Positions 24,068-32,582 of a stretch of 54,376 bases of DNA are shown here, in pieces. Under the pieces are notes generated by a model. The model searched no databases, had not been told where the DNA came from, and was given only the letters and a program-made list of their open reading frames with translations. Within the stretch, counting starts at the first letter, position 1. Every line of letters starts with the position of its first letter. Origin of the DNA: Anaerolineae bacterium (GTDB taxonomy: Bacteria > Chloroflexota > Anaerolineae > JAFGEY01). Made by a program: the position numbers and the translations under genes. The DNA is taken from assembly GCA_016931365.1 (NCBI GenBank), contig JAFGEY010000260.1:1-54376 (forward strand), written 5' to 3'.

Positions 24068-24916
24068 CTACCTTTCAAAAAACGACTCGACGCGTTGGCG
24101 GATGCCCCGCACCACGCTCATCAAGTCAGGGGGCTTGGGCGGACGATAGGTCGCGCGCAAGATGTTGTGCAGGCTCTTGACATCACGCCGGCGAATGATA
24201 CGCCCGTTTTGCGCCGCCGAAATCATCCCTGTCTCCTCCGAGATGACAATTGCAATCGCGTCTGTCGACTCGGTCACACCGACCGCCGCACGATGTCGCA
24301 GCCCCATCTGGCGATCTGGCAGCGAATTGCTGGTCAGTGGCAGCACACACCCGGCGGCGACGATCCGCCCATTGCGAATGATCACCGCCCCATCGTGCAA
24401 GGCCGTATTCTTGAAAAAGATGGTCGCCAGCAGTTCTGCCGTCACCCGGCTGTCGAGCAAAATGCCGGTTTCGATATATTCTTCGAGGCCGGTTGACAGT
24501 TCGAGCACGATCAACGCGCCGTCACGCCGATCCGAAAGCTGCGCGCTGGCCTTGCAAATCTCTTCGATCACCTCGTCATACGAAACCGTATCGCGCATCA
24601 ACGGGGCGATCCGGCTGCCGGTGCGCCCCAGTCGCTCCAAGGCCCGGCGCAGTTCGGGCTGGAAAATCACCGGCACGGCGACCAACAAGGCCGGGAGCGC
24701 CTTGCCAACCAGCCAGCTAAAAGCACGAAAGGGCAGCACATTGGCGATAATCACCGTGACCAGGGCAAAAATGACGACGCCGCGCAACAACTGCACGGCC
24801 TGCGTTCCCCGAATCAGATAGAGCAGCCAATAAAAGATCAGCGTAACCAGGAGAATGTCCAGAACATTCCACCAACTCTGGCCCAGTTGTCTCAAAAACC
24901 AACTCAGGTCTAGCAC
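24068..24916 (-). CDS. cdaA: Membrane-bound diadenylate cyclase CdaA
   Basis: Makes the second messenger c-di-AMP from two ATP, controlling potassium/osmotic homeostasis and wall turgor. 282 residues with three N-terminal transmembrane helices (about 15-35, 42-60, 65-83) and a DAC domain containing the catalytic D175-GA motif and R207-HR motif, both intact. The start is GTG 24916 behind GAGGAG. It is the first gene of the unit cdaA-cdaR-der-THUMP methyltransferase-histidine phosphatase. Confidence 0.94.
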   Translation of the reverse strand: MLDLSWFLRQLGQSWWNVLDILLVTLIFYWLLYLIRGTQAVQLLRGVVIFALVTVIIANVLPFRAFSWLVGKALPALLVAVPVIFQPELRRALERLGRTGSRIAPLMRDTVSYDEVIEEICKASAQLSDRRDGALIVLELSTGLEEYIETGILLDSRVTAELLATIFFKNTALHDGAVIIRNGRIVAAGCVLPLTSNSLPDRQMGLRHRAAVGVTESTDAIAIVISEETGMISAAQNGRIIRRRDVKSLHNILRATYRPPKPPDLMSVVRGIRQRVESFFER

Positions 24917-24972
24917 CCCGTTTCTCCTCGCCCCCGCACTGATAAAAGCGATTACAAGTAACTGCTCAACCT

Positions 24973-25069
24973 ACCTTCCCGGAGGTTATCTCTCGACATA
25001 TTGACGTAATTGGACATCCATTCAGGGTGCAAATTTTCGCGCAAAAACCACCAGAACTTCCGGGAAGGT
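24973..25069. repeat. Intergenic palindrome related to the murE insertion
   Basis: Arms ACCTTCCCGGAGGTT (24973-24987) and AACTTCCGGGAAGGT (25055-25069) pair with one mismatch around a 67-nt loop. They match the murE element's arms at all but one or two positions each. Confidence 0.65.
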
Positions 25070-25085
25070 GAGCAATTACACACAA

Positions 25086-25120
25086 GATGCAGAATATGTG
25101 GGCCGCACACATTCTGCATC
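25086..25120 (-). terminator. Hairpin terminator after the large TPR gene
   Basis: Arms 25086-25100 and 25106-25120 pair over 15 nt with one mismatch, loop GGCCG. On the minus strand it follows the TPR stop by about 40 nt and leads into TTGTGTGT. The rest of the 24917-25157 gap holds the palindrome at 24973 and no clear promoter. Confidence 0.55.
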
Positions 25121-25157
25121 CAAGACAAATGTTTACTTGCCGGAGAGTCAGCTATGA

Positions 25158-27443
25158 TCAGCCCCGCTTCAGGTCTGCCAACAATCGCTGATATTGCTCG
25201 ACCCGATCCGGCCCCAGACGAATGATCGCTTGAATGGTGCGAACAGCATCCTCAGTTTTGCCCTGGTTCAGTTGAAGCTTGCCAACCGCATCCAGTTCGG
25301 CGATCGCCTCCTGTTTGCTGCGCATATCGAGGTAAATCTTGGCCAGGCGCATGCGCAGGGTCAGATCATCGGAATGCATAGCAGCGATCGACTTGGCCGC
25401 CCCAGCCAGCTTGCCGGGCTGTTTGGTCCCCAGATAGAACTCTGCCATCTCGTCCACTTCTTGAAGTGCCTGGGTGCGTTGCCCGAGTTTGATAAACAGA
25501 TCAACTAACAGCGTGCGCGCCTTTTCGTCGTCAGGATCGACGTGTTTGATCCGTTGATACATGCGAATCGCCTGTCGCCAGTCGACACGCTGAACATAAA
25601 TGTCGCCGATGCGGTGTAGAATATTGGTCTCCCAGTTGCGTGACGGATCGCCCTGAGATGCGTACTTGAGTGCCTGGTTATATTGCCCGATCGACTGGTC
25701 GACCTGGGCCAACTGATAGTAAGCGTCGGCCATCGCCATGTGCTGCTCAATGGCCTGATCGAACTGACGAGCATCAACCAACAAGGCAATCAACCGCTCG
25801 CGCAGGGATACATCCATTGGCGCTATATTGAGCGCCTTGCGGTACGCGTCAATGGCCCGGAATGTGTCATCGCGCGCCTGGTAGGTCTGAGCGACCATCG
25901 CATACTTGAATGCCGCATCCTGCGGGCGATCTTCGGTGACCAGCAATTCGGCCAGGCTCAAGTGCAAGGGCAGATAATAAGGCGACTCACGAATGGCCGA
26001 CAGGCACTCTTCGATAGCCGTAAAGAGCATATTAGATTGGACGTATTCGTGCACGTGCGCCATCGCTGCCATCGCCACGTGTGCCTCCGGCTCGACCAGC
26101 AGTTCACCCAGGATCATCACACCCTCTTGAGAGAGGTTGTCCATCTGGTCGCGCGCTTGCATCAGCCGCTCGTTCCAGCCCTTGCTGCTCAAAAAATCGA
26201 CAATCGAACGAGCAAAAGATTCGGCGGTCGGCGCACCGTTGTTCGATGGCTTGGCACGAGGCGCGGTATATTCTTGCACAAGTTGATCATAAGCAACATT
26301 TAGATCATCCATCTGACTTGGACGCACCGTCTGTGCATCCAAGAACTTTAAAGCTTCGAGCAGGTAACGTAATGCCTTGGAAGCCTGACCCCAGCGCAGG
26401 TAGCATTCGCCGATCGCAAAGTTGACGCCCAGGGACAACTCGGGATCGGACAGGGCGTGATTGAGGTGCTCGATGGCCCGCGCAAAGTCCTGCTGTTCCT
26501 GATACAAAATGCCCAGGCTGAACCGCACGGCTGCCGAATCGGCGCCCATCTCAATGGCGGCCTGATAGGCATCCATGGCCTGGTCGGCCAATCCGCGCGC
26601 CTGGTAGTCGGCGGCTTGCCCAAGCAGCATAAACACCTGCATCTTGGAGGGTTCGAGATCGTCCGAAAAAAGCGCCTCGGCCATCTGCGCCAGCGCGTGT
26701 TTGAGCACCAAATCGGCCGGTGAAACGCGCTCGCCCTCTTCGAGCAGCTTTGTCCCGGCGATTTCGATGTCCTCAAAAACGACAAAGCTGTCCAGCGAAC
26801 GTTTGCCCTCGGCGTCGGGTTGCAAGCGGGCCGTGGGACCTTCGGGCAAGGGCAGGCCGCGCTGAAGCGCTTCCAGCACGCCTTCGGCTTCCGCATTGCG
26901 CGGGTCAAGCCGGATGGCATCGGTTGCACAATCAGTGGCCTCATCGAACTTGGCCTGTCGAGCCAGAATACGGGCCATAATCAAATAATGCCACGCGGCC
27001 CTGGAATTCTGACTTTGTCCCTGATAGGCGCGCACGAGGTTGCGATGCGCTTCCAGGTTTTGCGGGGCCAGCACGCACGCCTTGCGCCACAGTTCGATAG
27101 CCTGGGCAACGTCGCGCATGCGCACGGCGGCCTCGCCGGCCAGCACATAGGCCCGCGCGGCCTCGGTCAATTGGGCCAGCCGCTCGTAGACAAAACCAAC
27201 GCGTTGGATCACGTCGGGATTTTCGGTGTTAAGATTGGCCGCCTCTTTGTAGACCTGGAGAGCCTTTTCCAACTGCTTGGTCTCGACATAAGCCAGCCCT
27301 ACGCCGGTCAGGACAGCGACATCTTGAGGAAACTCGGCAAGCGCTTTGTCATATTCTTCAATTGCCTTGGACCATTTGCGCTCCATAGCCAGGCTGGCAG
27401 CGCGTTTCATCGCCGCATCATAAGCCCGCCGATTGCCTGCCAC
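25158..27443 (-). CDS. Large TPR-repeat protein
   Basis: A 761-residue soluble protein made almost entirely of tetratricopeptide helices, with no signal peptide or membrane segment. Repeat cores are visible from the start (AIEEYDKALAEFPQDVAVLTGVGLAYVE) to the end (AVRTIQAIIRLGPDRVEQYQRL), perhaps 14-16 units, separated around residues 200-240 and 395-420 by less regular acidic and low-complexity linkers. It is likely a scaffold for a multiprotein assembly; no partner is implied by the sequence. The GTG start is preceded by GGGAGG. It lies 11 nt after argF, so the two are co-transcribed although no functional link is evident. Confidence 0.82.
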   Translation of the reverse strand: MAGNRRAYDAAMKRAASLAMERKWSKAIEEYDKALAEFPQDVAVLTGVGLAYVETKQLEKALQVYKEAANLNTENPDVIQRVGFVYERLAQLTEAARAYVLAGEAAVRMRDVAQAIELWRKACVLAPQNLEAHRNLVRAYQGQSQNSRAAWHYLIMARILARQAKFDEATDCATDAIRLDPRNAEAEGVLEALQRGLPLPEGPTARLQPDAEGKRSLDSFVVFEDIEIAGTKLLEEGERVSPADLVLKHALAQMAEALFSDDLEPSKMQVFMLLGQAADYQARGLADQAMDAYQAAIEMGADSAAVRFSLGILYQEQQDFARAIEHLNHALSDPELSLGVNFAIGECYLRWGQASKALRYLLEALKFLDAQTVRPSQMDDLNVAYDQLVQEYTAPRAKPSNNGAPTAESFARSIVDFLSSKGWNERLMQARDQMDNLSQEGVMILGELLVEPEAHVAMAAMAHVHEYVQSNMLFTAIEECLSAIRESPYYLPLHLSLAELLVTEDRPQDAAFKYAMVAQTYQARDDTFRAIDAYRKALNIAPMDVSLRERLIALLVDARQFDQAIEQHMAMADAYYQLAQVDQSIGQYNQALKYASQGDPSRNWETNILHRIGDIYVQRVDWRQAIRMYQRIKHVDPDDEKARTLLVDLFIKLGQRTQALQEVDEMAEFYLGTKQPGKLAGAAKSIAAMHSDDLTLRMRLAKIYLDMRSKQEAIAELDAVGKLQLNQGKTEDAVRTIQAIIRLGPDRVEQYQRLLADLKRG

Positions 27444-27454
27444 GCTAAACCTCC

Positions 27455-28372
27455 CTATCCCATCAAAAGCGCCAAAACCGCTTTCTGCGCGTGCAGGCGG
27501 TTTTCGGCCTCGTCAAAAATGACCGAATTGGGCGAGTCGGTGACCTCGTCAGTAACTTCTTCGCCGCGATGCGCCGGCAAGCAGTGCATAAACAGGGCGT
27601 CGTCCCTGGCGTGGGCCATCAATGCACCATTGACTTGAAACGCGGCAAAGTCCTTTTTCCGCGTTTCGGCCTCAGACTCCTGACCCATACTGGCCCATAC
27701 GTCGGTATAGACCACATCGGCGCCCTGGACGGCCATGATCGGATCGTTCAACACCTCAATCTGTGCGCCGCTTTTCCTGGCCGCTTCCAACGCCAGACGA
27801 ACTGCCGCAGGATGGGGTTCATACCCGGCCGGCGTGGCGACGGTGACGTGCATCCCCAACTTGCCGCCGATAAAGAGCAGCGAGTTGGCGACATTGTTGC
27901 CGTCGCCGACAAAAACGAGCTTTTGCCCTTTGACCTCGCCCCGCTTTTCCCACAGCGTCAATACGTCGCCCAGAGCCTGGCAGGGATGGCTGAAATCGGA
28001 CAGGCCGTTGATCACCGGCACGGTGGCATACTGGGCCAACAGTTCGACGTTGCGGTGGGCAAAGACGCGCGCCTCAATGCCCTGCACCATCCCGGAAAGC
28101 ACACGCGCCACATCGGGCACGCTCTCGCGCTTGCCCAAGCCGATCTCTTGCGGCGATAAATAGATCGCGTGGCCGCCTAGATGCACCATCGCCATCTCAA
28201 AGGAGACGCGGGTGCGCAGGCTGGGTTTTTCAAAGATCATCGCCAATGCCTTGCCCGCCAGAATCGGCTTGTTGCCCCCCGCTTGCCACTCGGCTTTCAA
28301 ATCGCGCGCGGTGTTCAAGATATGCCAGATCTCATCCAGGCTGAGATCGGCCAAGCAAATCAGATGCTTCAT
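27455..28372 (-). CDS. argF: Ornithine carbamoyltransferase
   Basis: Catalyses carbamoyl phosphate plus ornithine to citrulline, the sixth step of arginine synthesis. The carbamoyl-phosphate loop is SLRTR (51-55), with Leu in place of the usual Thr of [13 protein letters not shown] (about 130) and the ornithine motif [11 protein letters not shown] (about 270) are intact, and the latter separates it from aspartate carbamoyltransferase. The 305-residue length is normal. ATG 28372 is chosen for GGAGAGG upstream; the longer frame includes promoter DNA. No other arginine gene is nearby. Confidence 0.95.
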   Translation of the reverse strand: MKHLICLADLSLDEIWHILNTARDLKAEWQAGGNKPILAGKALAMIFEKPSLRTRVSFEMAMVHLGGHAIYLSPQEIGLGKRESVPDVARVLSGMVQGIEARVFAHRNVELLAQYATVPVINGLSDFSHPCQALGDVLTLWEKRGEVKGQKLVFVGDGNNVANSLLFIGGKLGMHVTVATPAGYEPHPAAVRLALEAARKSGAQIEVLNDPIMAVQGADVVYTDVWASMGQESEAETRKKDFAAFQVNGALMAHARDDALFMHCLPAHRGEEVTDEVTDSPNSVIFDEAENRLHAQKAVLALLMG

Positions 28373-28415
28373 TGAGCCTCTCCTCAAAGTGGTTTGATGC
28401 AATCCTTCTGTGGTT

Positions 28416-28444
28416 ATTATACACGGAAAGAGAACAGCTAACAA
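28416..28444 (-). promoter_or_regulatory. Promoter of argF
   Basis: On the minus strand TTGTTA (28444-28439), 17 nt and a perfect TATAAT (28421-28416) lie about 45 nt before the argF ATG. It is divergent from the importer promoter. Confidence 0.75.
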
Positions 28445-28503
28445 GTTCGGTTATGGCACAAAATAGATTCGACGTCAGCAGGTGCACAAGAATGAACATT
28501 CTT

Positions 28504-28532
28504 TTGACAACATCATTCTTCTGTGTTACAAT
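28504..28532 (+). promoter_or_regulatory. Consensus promoter of the first ABC importer operon
   Basis: A perfect TTGACA (28504-28509), 17 nt and TACAAT (28527-28532) form one of the best promoters in the window. A TATAAT at 28532-28537 overlaps but has poor spacing. Confidence 0.78.
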
Positions 28533-28539
28533 ATAATCT

Positions 28540-28731
28540 AATTCTCCATTTACCATAATTGAATCCCAGTTCCATCCATTTTACATCCCTTCGTCAGCTA
28601 GTCATTCTTGCAAGATATCAAAAAGCACGCACCATTGGTTGGCCCGTTCTGCAAAAACGAAAGGAGGTTCCCCAGATACATATTCGTTCCATCGCTGATT
28701 TCTGTTTTTTTTCACAAAGGAGGATTGAACA
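28540..28731 (+). promoter_or_regulatory. AT-rich 5' leader of the importer mRNA
   Basis: The roughly 190-nt leader has lower GC than the surroundings, contains AAAGGAGG twice (28660-28667 and 28716-28723, only the second serving an ATG) and a run of eight T at about 28705-28712. I see no known riboswitch, strong hairpin or convincing upstream reading frame. Confidence 0.4.
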
Positions 28732-30321
28732 ATGTTCAAGCACAAATGGTTTATGGCTATTTTAGCGATTGTTGTCATTGCCACCCTCTCGATTGCGGGA
28801 TGCAAACCCAAAGACACGGGGGGTGGCGGCGGCACGCTGATCGTCGGTCGCGGCGGCGACTCGGTCAGCCTGGACCTGGCTACGGTAACTGACGGCGAGT
28901 CCTGGCGCGTTGGCGGTGAAATCCTTGATACCCTGGTCAAGCTGGAAGGCACCAGCACCAAAGTGATCCCCTGGCTGGCTGAGTCGTGGGAAAGCGCCGA
29001 CGGCAAAACCTGGACCTTTAAACTGCGCAAAGGCGTCAAGTTCCACGACGGAACGCCGTGTGACGCCGAAGCAGTCAAGTGGAATTTTGACCGCTGGCGC
29101 GATGAGAACAATGAGTGGAGGTTTGGCCGCACGTTCGAGTACTATACGCACGAGTTCGGCGAGGATTATGCCATTGTCGAGGCCAAAGTCGTCGACGAGT
29201 ATACTTTCCAGTTCACTCTGGCCAACCCTTCGGCGGTCGTATTGTACAAGCTTCCGCTGGCCACGTTCGGCATTGCCAGCCCCACGGCGGTCAAGGCGCA
29301 AGGCGACAAGTACGGCACGCCGGCGGGCACAGCAGTGGGCACCGGGCCGTTCAAGTTCGTCGAGTGGGTGCCCGATGACAAGATCGTGCTGGAGCGCAAC
29401 CCCGATTGGTGGGGCGACGGGCCAAAACTGGACCGCCTGATCTTCCGCTCGATCCCCGACAACTCGGCGCGTCTGGCCGAACTACTGGCCGGCACCGTGC
29501 ATCAGGCCGACCTGGCGCAGACCGATATGCCCACGGCAGAGGCCGACCCTAATATCGCCGACTATACCCAGCCGGCTATGAGCACCGGGTACATCGCCTT
29601 CCAGCAATGCACCGAGCCATTCGATGATCCCCAAGTCCGCTTGGCTATCGCTCACGCGATCAACCGCCAGGCCCTCATCGATACCTTTTATACCGAGCAG
29701 GACGCCCTGGCCACCGGCTTCCAGCCGCCGGCGATCCTGGGCAGCAACCCCAACCTGCCCGCAATCGAGTACAATCCTGAAAAAGCCAAGGAATTGCTGA
29801 CCGCAGCGGGCTTCCCCAACGGCTTTAAAACCGAGTTCTGGTATATCCCGGTCATTCGCGGGTACTTTCCCGACTCCAAGTCCATCGCCGAAGCCATCGC
29901 TGTCGATCTGGCCAAAGTGGGTATTGAGGTTGAGCTCAAGACCGAAGACTGGGGCGCGTACCTGGAACACCGCAACGAGGGCAAGTTCCCCATGTGGATG
30001 TTGGGCTGGGGTTCCGACAATGGTGACCCGGACAACTATATCGGCTGGCACTTTGTCCACCCGATCGGCGAGCCCAAAGCTGAAGACTGCTATGCCAACG
30101 ACGACTTGGCCCAGTTGCTGATCGATGGGGCCAAAGAGCCGGACGTCGCCAAGCGCGAAAAGATTTACCAACAAGCTGAACAAATCGTTCACGACGAAAT
30201 GCCGCGCCTGCCCGTAGCCTGGGTAGCCGGACGCACGTTCTTTCGCACCAACGTTCAGGGCTACGAGCCGGTGGTTTTTCGCTCCTGGTACGAAAAGCTC
30301 TGGGTCGAAGAGACCAAGTAA
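28732..30321 (+). CDS. ABC transporter substrate-binding lipoprotein, family 5 (peptide/oligosaccharide type)
   Basis: A 529-residue extracytoplasmic solute-binding protein. It has a Sec lipoprotein signal with lipobox IAGC and Cys24, then a short Gly-rich linker. The SBP_bac_5 fold is shown by LAESWESADGKTWTFKLRKG, VKFHDGTPCDAEAVKWNFDRW, GTGPFKFVEWVPDDKIVLERNP and DPQVRLAIAHAINRQAL. The family binds peptides, nickel or oligosaccharides; the ligand cannot be read from sequence. AAAGGAGG precedes ATG 28732 at ideal distance. A terminator separates it from its permeases, which fits an excess of binding protein over transporter. Confidence 0.9.
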   Translation: MFKHKWFMAILAIVVIATLSIAGCKPKDTGGGGGTLIVGRGGDSVSLDLATVTDGESWRVGGEILDTLVKLEGTSTKVIPWLAESWESADGKTWTFKLRKGVKFHDGTPCDAEAVKWNFDRWRDENNEWRFGRTFEYYTHEFGEDYAIVEAKVVDEYTFQFTLANPSAVVLYKLPLATFGIASPTAVKAQGDKYGTPAGTAVGTGPFKFVEWVPDDKIVLERNPDWWGDGPKLDRLIFRSIPDNSARLAELLAGTVHQADLAQTDMPTAEADPNIADYTQPAMSTGYIAFQQCTEPFDDPQVRLAIAHAINRQALIDTFYTEQDALATGFQPPAILGSNPNLPAIEYNPEKAKELLTAAGFPNGFKTEFWYIPVIRGYFPDSKSIAEAIAVDLAKVGIEVELKTEDWGAYLEHRNEGKFPMWMLGWGSDNGDPDNYIGWHFVHPIGEPKAEDCYANDDLAQLLIDGAKEPDVAKREKIYQQAEQIVHDEMPRLPVAWVAGRTFFRTNVQGYEPVVFRSWYEKLWVEETK

Positions 30322-30484
30322 TTGAGGGATTCAGTGCCTATCCCCCAGGATCGTTGCTTGGCAATGGAAACCATCGCCGGGCAATGAAAACCATTGCCTG
30401 GGCAAGTATCTTTTCGAGCGGCCCACCAGTTCCGATTCATTCGGGATAGGACGGCCGTTTGCACTGAACCCGAGCGATGAATGG

Positions 30485-30527
30485 AGTGCCAGGCACACGG
30501 ATGTGCTCGCGTTGCCTGGCACTTTTT
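30485..30527 (+). terminator. Intra-operon intrinsic terminator/attenuator
   Basis: Arms AGTGCCAGGCA (30485-30495) and TGCCTGGCACT (30513-30523) pair perfectly and are followed by TTTTTG. It lies 160 nt after the binding-protein stop and 30 nt before the permease start. The preceding 30340-30410 stretch contains two near-copies of GGCAATGRAAACCAT. Confidence 0.8.
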
Positions 30528-30558
30528 GTTTGTGAACCTGCCTAATGGAGCAGCCAAT

Positions 30559-31563
30559 TTGACAGTATACATCATTCGACGTATTTTAGGGTTAATTCCC
30601 GTGCTTCTAGGGATCACGATACTGGTCTTTTTTCTGATCCGCCTCATTCCCGGCGACCCGGTGATCACGATGCTGGGCGACAAGGCCAGTGTAAAAGACA
30701 TCGAACGCGTACGCGAACAATTGGGGCTGAACGCCCCCCTGCACATCCAGTATTTCAAATACATGGCCCAACTACTCCGGGGCAACCTGGGCCAGTCGAT
30801 CATCAACCACACCGAGGTCACATTTGAGCTGGCCTACCGCTTCCCGGCCACGGTCGAAATGGTCATTGGTGCAATGGCCGTGGGCGTGTCGATCGGCATC
30901 ACGGTGGGGGTCCTTTCGGCCATCCGGCGCAACTCGTGGTTCGATGTCCTGGGCATGATTGGCGCATTGGTGGGCGTGTCTATGCCCATCTTTTGGCTGG
31001 CCCTCATCCTCATCTATGCGCTGGCGGTCAACATCAATATCTTGCCGCCCAGCGCACGCCTGGATGTTGCCCTCTATATCGAGCGCGTGACCGGGTTTAT
31101 GCTCATCGACACGCTGCTGGCCGGCGATCTCTATGCCTTTTTCAATGCGCTCTGGCACATGATTTTGCCCGTGTTTGTTTTGAGCACCGTCATTATGCCC
31201 GGCCTAGCACGGATTACCCGTGCCAGTATGCTGGAAGTCTTGCGCCAGGACTATGTGCGCACTGCCTGGGCCAAGGGGTTGGCCGAAAAAGCGGTCGTGG
31301 TGCGCCATACACTCAAAAATGCCCTGCTTCCTGTGGTGACGGTGATCGGCGGGCAGTTGGGCGGCCTGTTGGGTGGGGCCATTTTGACCGAGACAGTCTT
31401 TTCCTGGCCGGGCATGGGCACCTGGACTTACCGCGCCATTCTCAGCCGCGACTATCCGATTGTCCAGGGCAGCGTCCTGGTCAGCGCAACGATCTATGTG
31501 TTTGTCAACCTCGCGGTCGACGTCTTGTATGCATTCATCGATCCGCGCATCCACTATAATTAA
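30559..31563 (+). CDS. ABC transporter permease, DppB/OppB type
   Basis: A 334-residue inner-membrane subunit with six predicted helices, opening YIIRRILGLIPVLLGITILVFFLIRLIPGDP, the standard DppB N-terminus. The EAA-loop region that contacts the ATPase reads DYVRTAWAKGLAEKAVVVRH. TTG 30559 is preferred as start because GGAG lies 9 nt upstream; the longer frame runs back into the terminator hairpin. It pairs with the DppC-type permease downstream. No ATPase gene follows. Confidence 0.9.
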   Translation: MTVYIIRRILGLIPVLLGITILVFFLIRLIPGDPVITMLGDKASVKDIERVREQLGLNAPLHIQYFKYMAQLLRGNLGQSIINHTEVTFELAYRFPATVEMVIGAMAVGVSIGITVGVLSAIRRNSWFDVLGMIGALVGVSMPIFWLALILIYALAVNINILPPSARLDVALYIERVTGFMLIDTLLAGDLYAFFNALWHMILPVFVLSTVIMPGLARITRASMLEVLRQDYVRTAWAKGLAEKAVVVRHTLKNALLPVVTVIGGQLGGLLGGAILTETVFSWPGMGTWTYRAILSRDYPIVQGSVLVSATIYVFVNLAVDVLYAFIDPRIHYN

Positions 31564-31643
31564 CCTAACCCGAATCAAGCGAAACTGAATGCGGATTGCA
31601 TACATCTGACGGGATAGGCGCCATCTGCAAGGAGAACCTGTTC

Positions 31644-32540
31644 GTGACCAAACCGACGCAAGATTTTGATCTGCCCCTGCTAAAGAGAAAACCGCGCAGC
31701 CTGTGGCGCGATGCCTGGCGGCGTATGCGCTACAGCATTACAGCGCGCATTGGGATGGTCGTTGTTGGCATCATCATCTTGGCCGCTGTCCTGACGCCAC
31801 TCGTCGATCCGTACAATCCCAAAGTTGATTCTGACCTAGCCATTGCGCGCCAAGTACCGTCGGCGCAGCACATTTTTGGCACCGACCGGCTTGGACGAGA
31901 TATTTTTCGGCGGATTATGCACGGCGCGAGGCTTTCGCTCAGTGTGGGCATGGTGGCCGTGCTCTCCGCAGGAAGCATCGGCACTGTTTTAGGGCTGGTG
32001 AGCGGTTACTTTGGCGGAGCGACGGACATGGTCATCATGCGACTGATGGACATTTTGATGGCATTCCCGTCTATGCTGCTGGCCATTGCCATCGTTGCCG
32101 TGCGCGGGACGGGACTGTTCAACACGGTGATCGCCATCAGTGTGGTGGGCATTCCCGGCTATGCGCGCCTGGTGCGTTCGATGGTCTTGTCCATTCGTGA
32201 GCGCGAATACGTCGAAGCGGCCCGGATGGTTGGCGTGCGTAGCCTGCGGATTATTTTCTACCACGTCTTTCCCAACAGTGTGGCGCCGATCATTGTCTCG
32301 GCCACGCTGGGCATCGGCGGCGCCATCCTCACCGCAGCGGCCCTGGGTTTTTTGGGGCTGGGCGCGCAGCCGCCCGCGCCCGAATGGGGGGCAATGATCA
32401 GCGACGGCGTGCCTTTTTTGAGACAATCGCCACATCTGGTCTTTTTCCCCGGTATCGCGATTATGTTCAGCGTACTGGGTTTTAATCTGCTTGGCGATGG
32501 CCTGCGCGATGCTCTCGATCCGCAAATGCAAGAAGGATAA
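31644..32540 (+). CDS. ABC transporter permease, DppC/OppC type
   Basis: A 298-residue subunit with an N-terminal helix (about 33-55), a periplasmic-type loop GTDRLGRDIFRRIMHGARLSL typical of DppC, and four to five further helices. The ATPase-contact loop is EYVEAARMVGVRSLRIIFYH. The C-terminus LGDGLRDALDPQM is characteristic. GTG 31644 follows AAGGAG. It is the last gene of the operon and is closed by a palindromic terminator 8 nt downstream. Confidence 0.9.
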   Translation: MTKPTQDFDLPLLKRKPRSLWRDAWRRMRYSITARIGMVVVGIIILAAVLTPLVDPYNPKVDSDLAIARQVPSAQHIFGTDRLGRDIFRRIMHGARLSLSVGMVAVLSAGSIGTVLGLVSGYFGGATDMVIMRLMDILMAFPSMLLAIAIVAVRGTGLFNTVIAISVVGIPGYARLVRSMVLSIREREYVEAARMVGVRSLRIIFYHVFPNSVAPIIVSATLGIGGAILTAAALGFLGLGAQPPAPEWGAMISDGVPFLRQSPHLVFFPGIAIMFSVLGFNLLGDGLRDALDPQMQEG

Positions 32541-32547
32541 AGACGGC

Positions 32548-32580
32548 AGACCTCGGAGGTTTTGAAAACCTCCGAGGTCT
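32548..32580. terminator. Bidirectional palindromic terminator
   Basis: Perfect 16-nt arms AGACCTCGGAGGTTTT (32548-32563) and AAAACCTCCGAGGTCT (32565-32580) surround one base, with T-rich flanks. It lies between the permease and the convergent sixA gene. The arm design matches 19519. Confidence 0.8.
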
Positions 32581-32582
32581 CT

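Noticed and set aside
24917..25010. Promoter for cdaA
   Set aside because: TTGAGC with TTTATC at 17 nt is too weak a match to report.
28532..28537. TATAAT as -10 of the importer promoter
   Set aside because: It would be 22 nt from TTGACA; TACAAT at 28527 has the ideal 17-nt spacing.
28660..28731. Upstream open reading frame after the first AAAGGAGG
   Set aside because: No ATG, GTG or TTG stands at usable distance; only ATA would fit.
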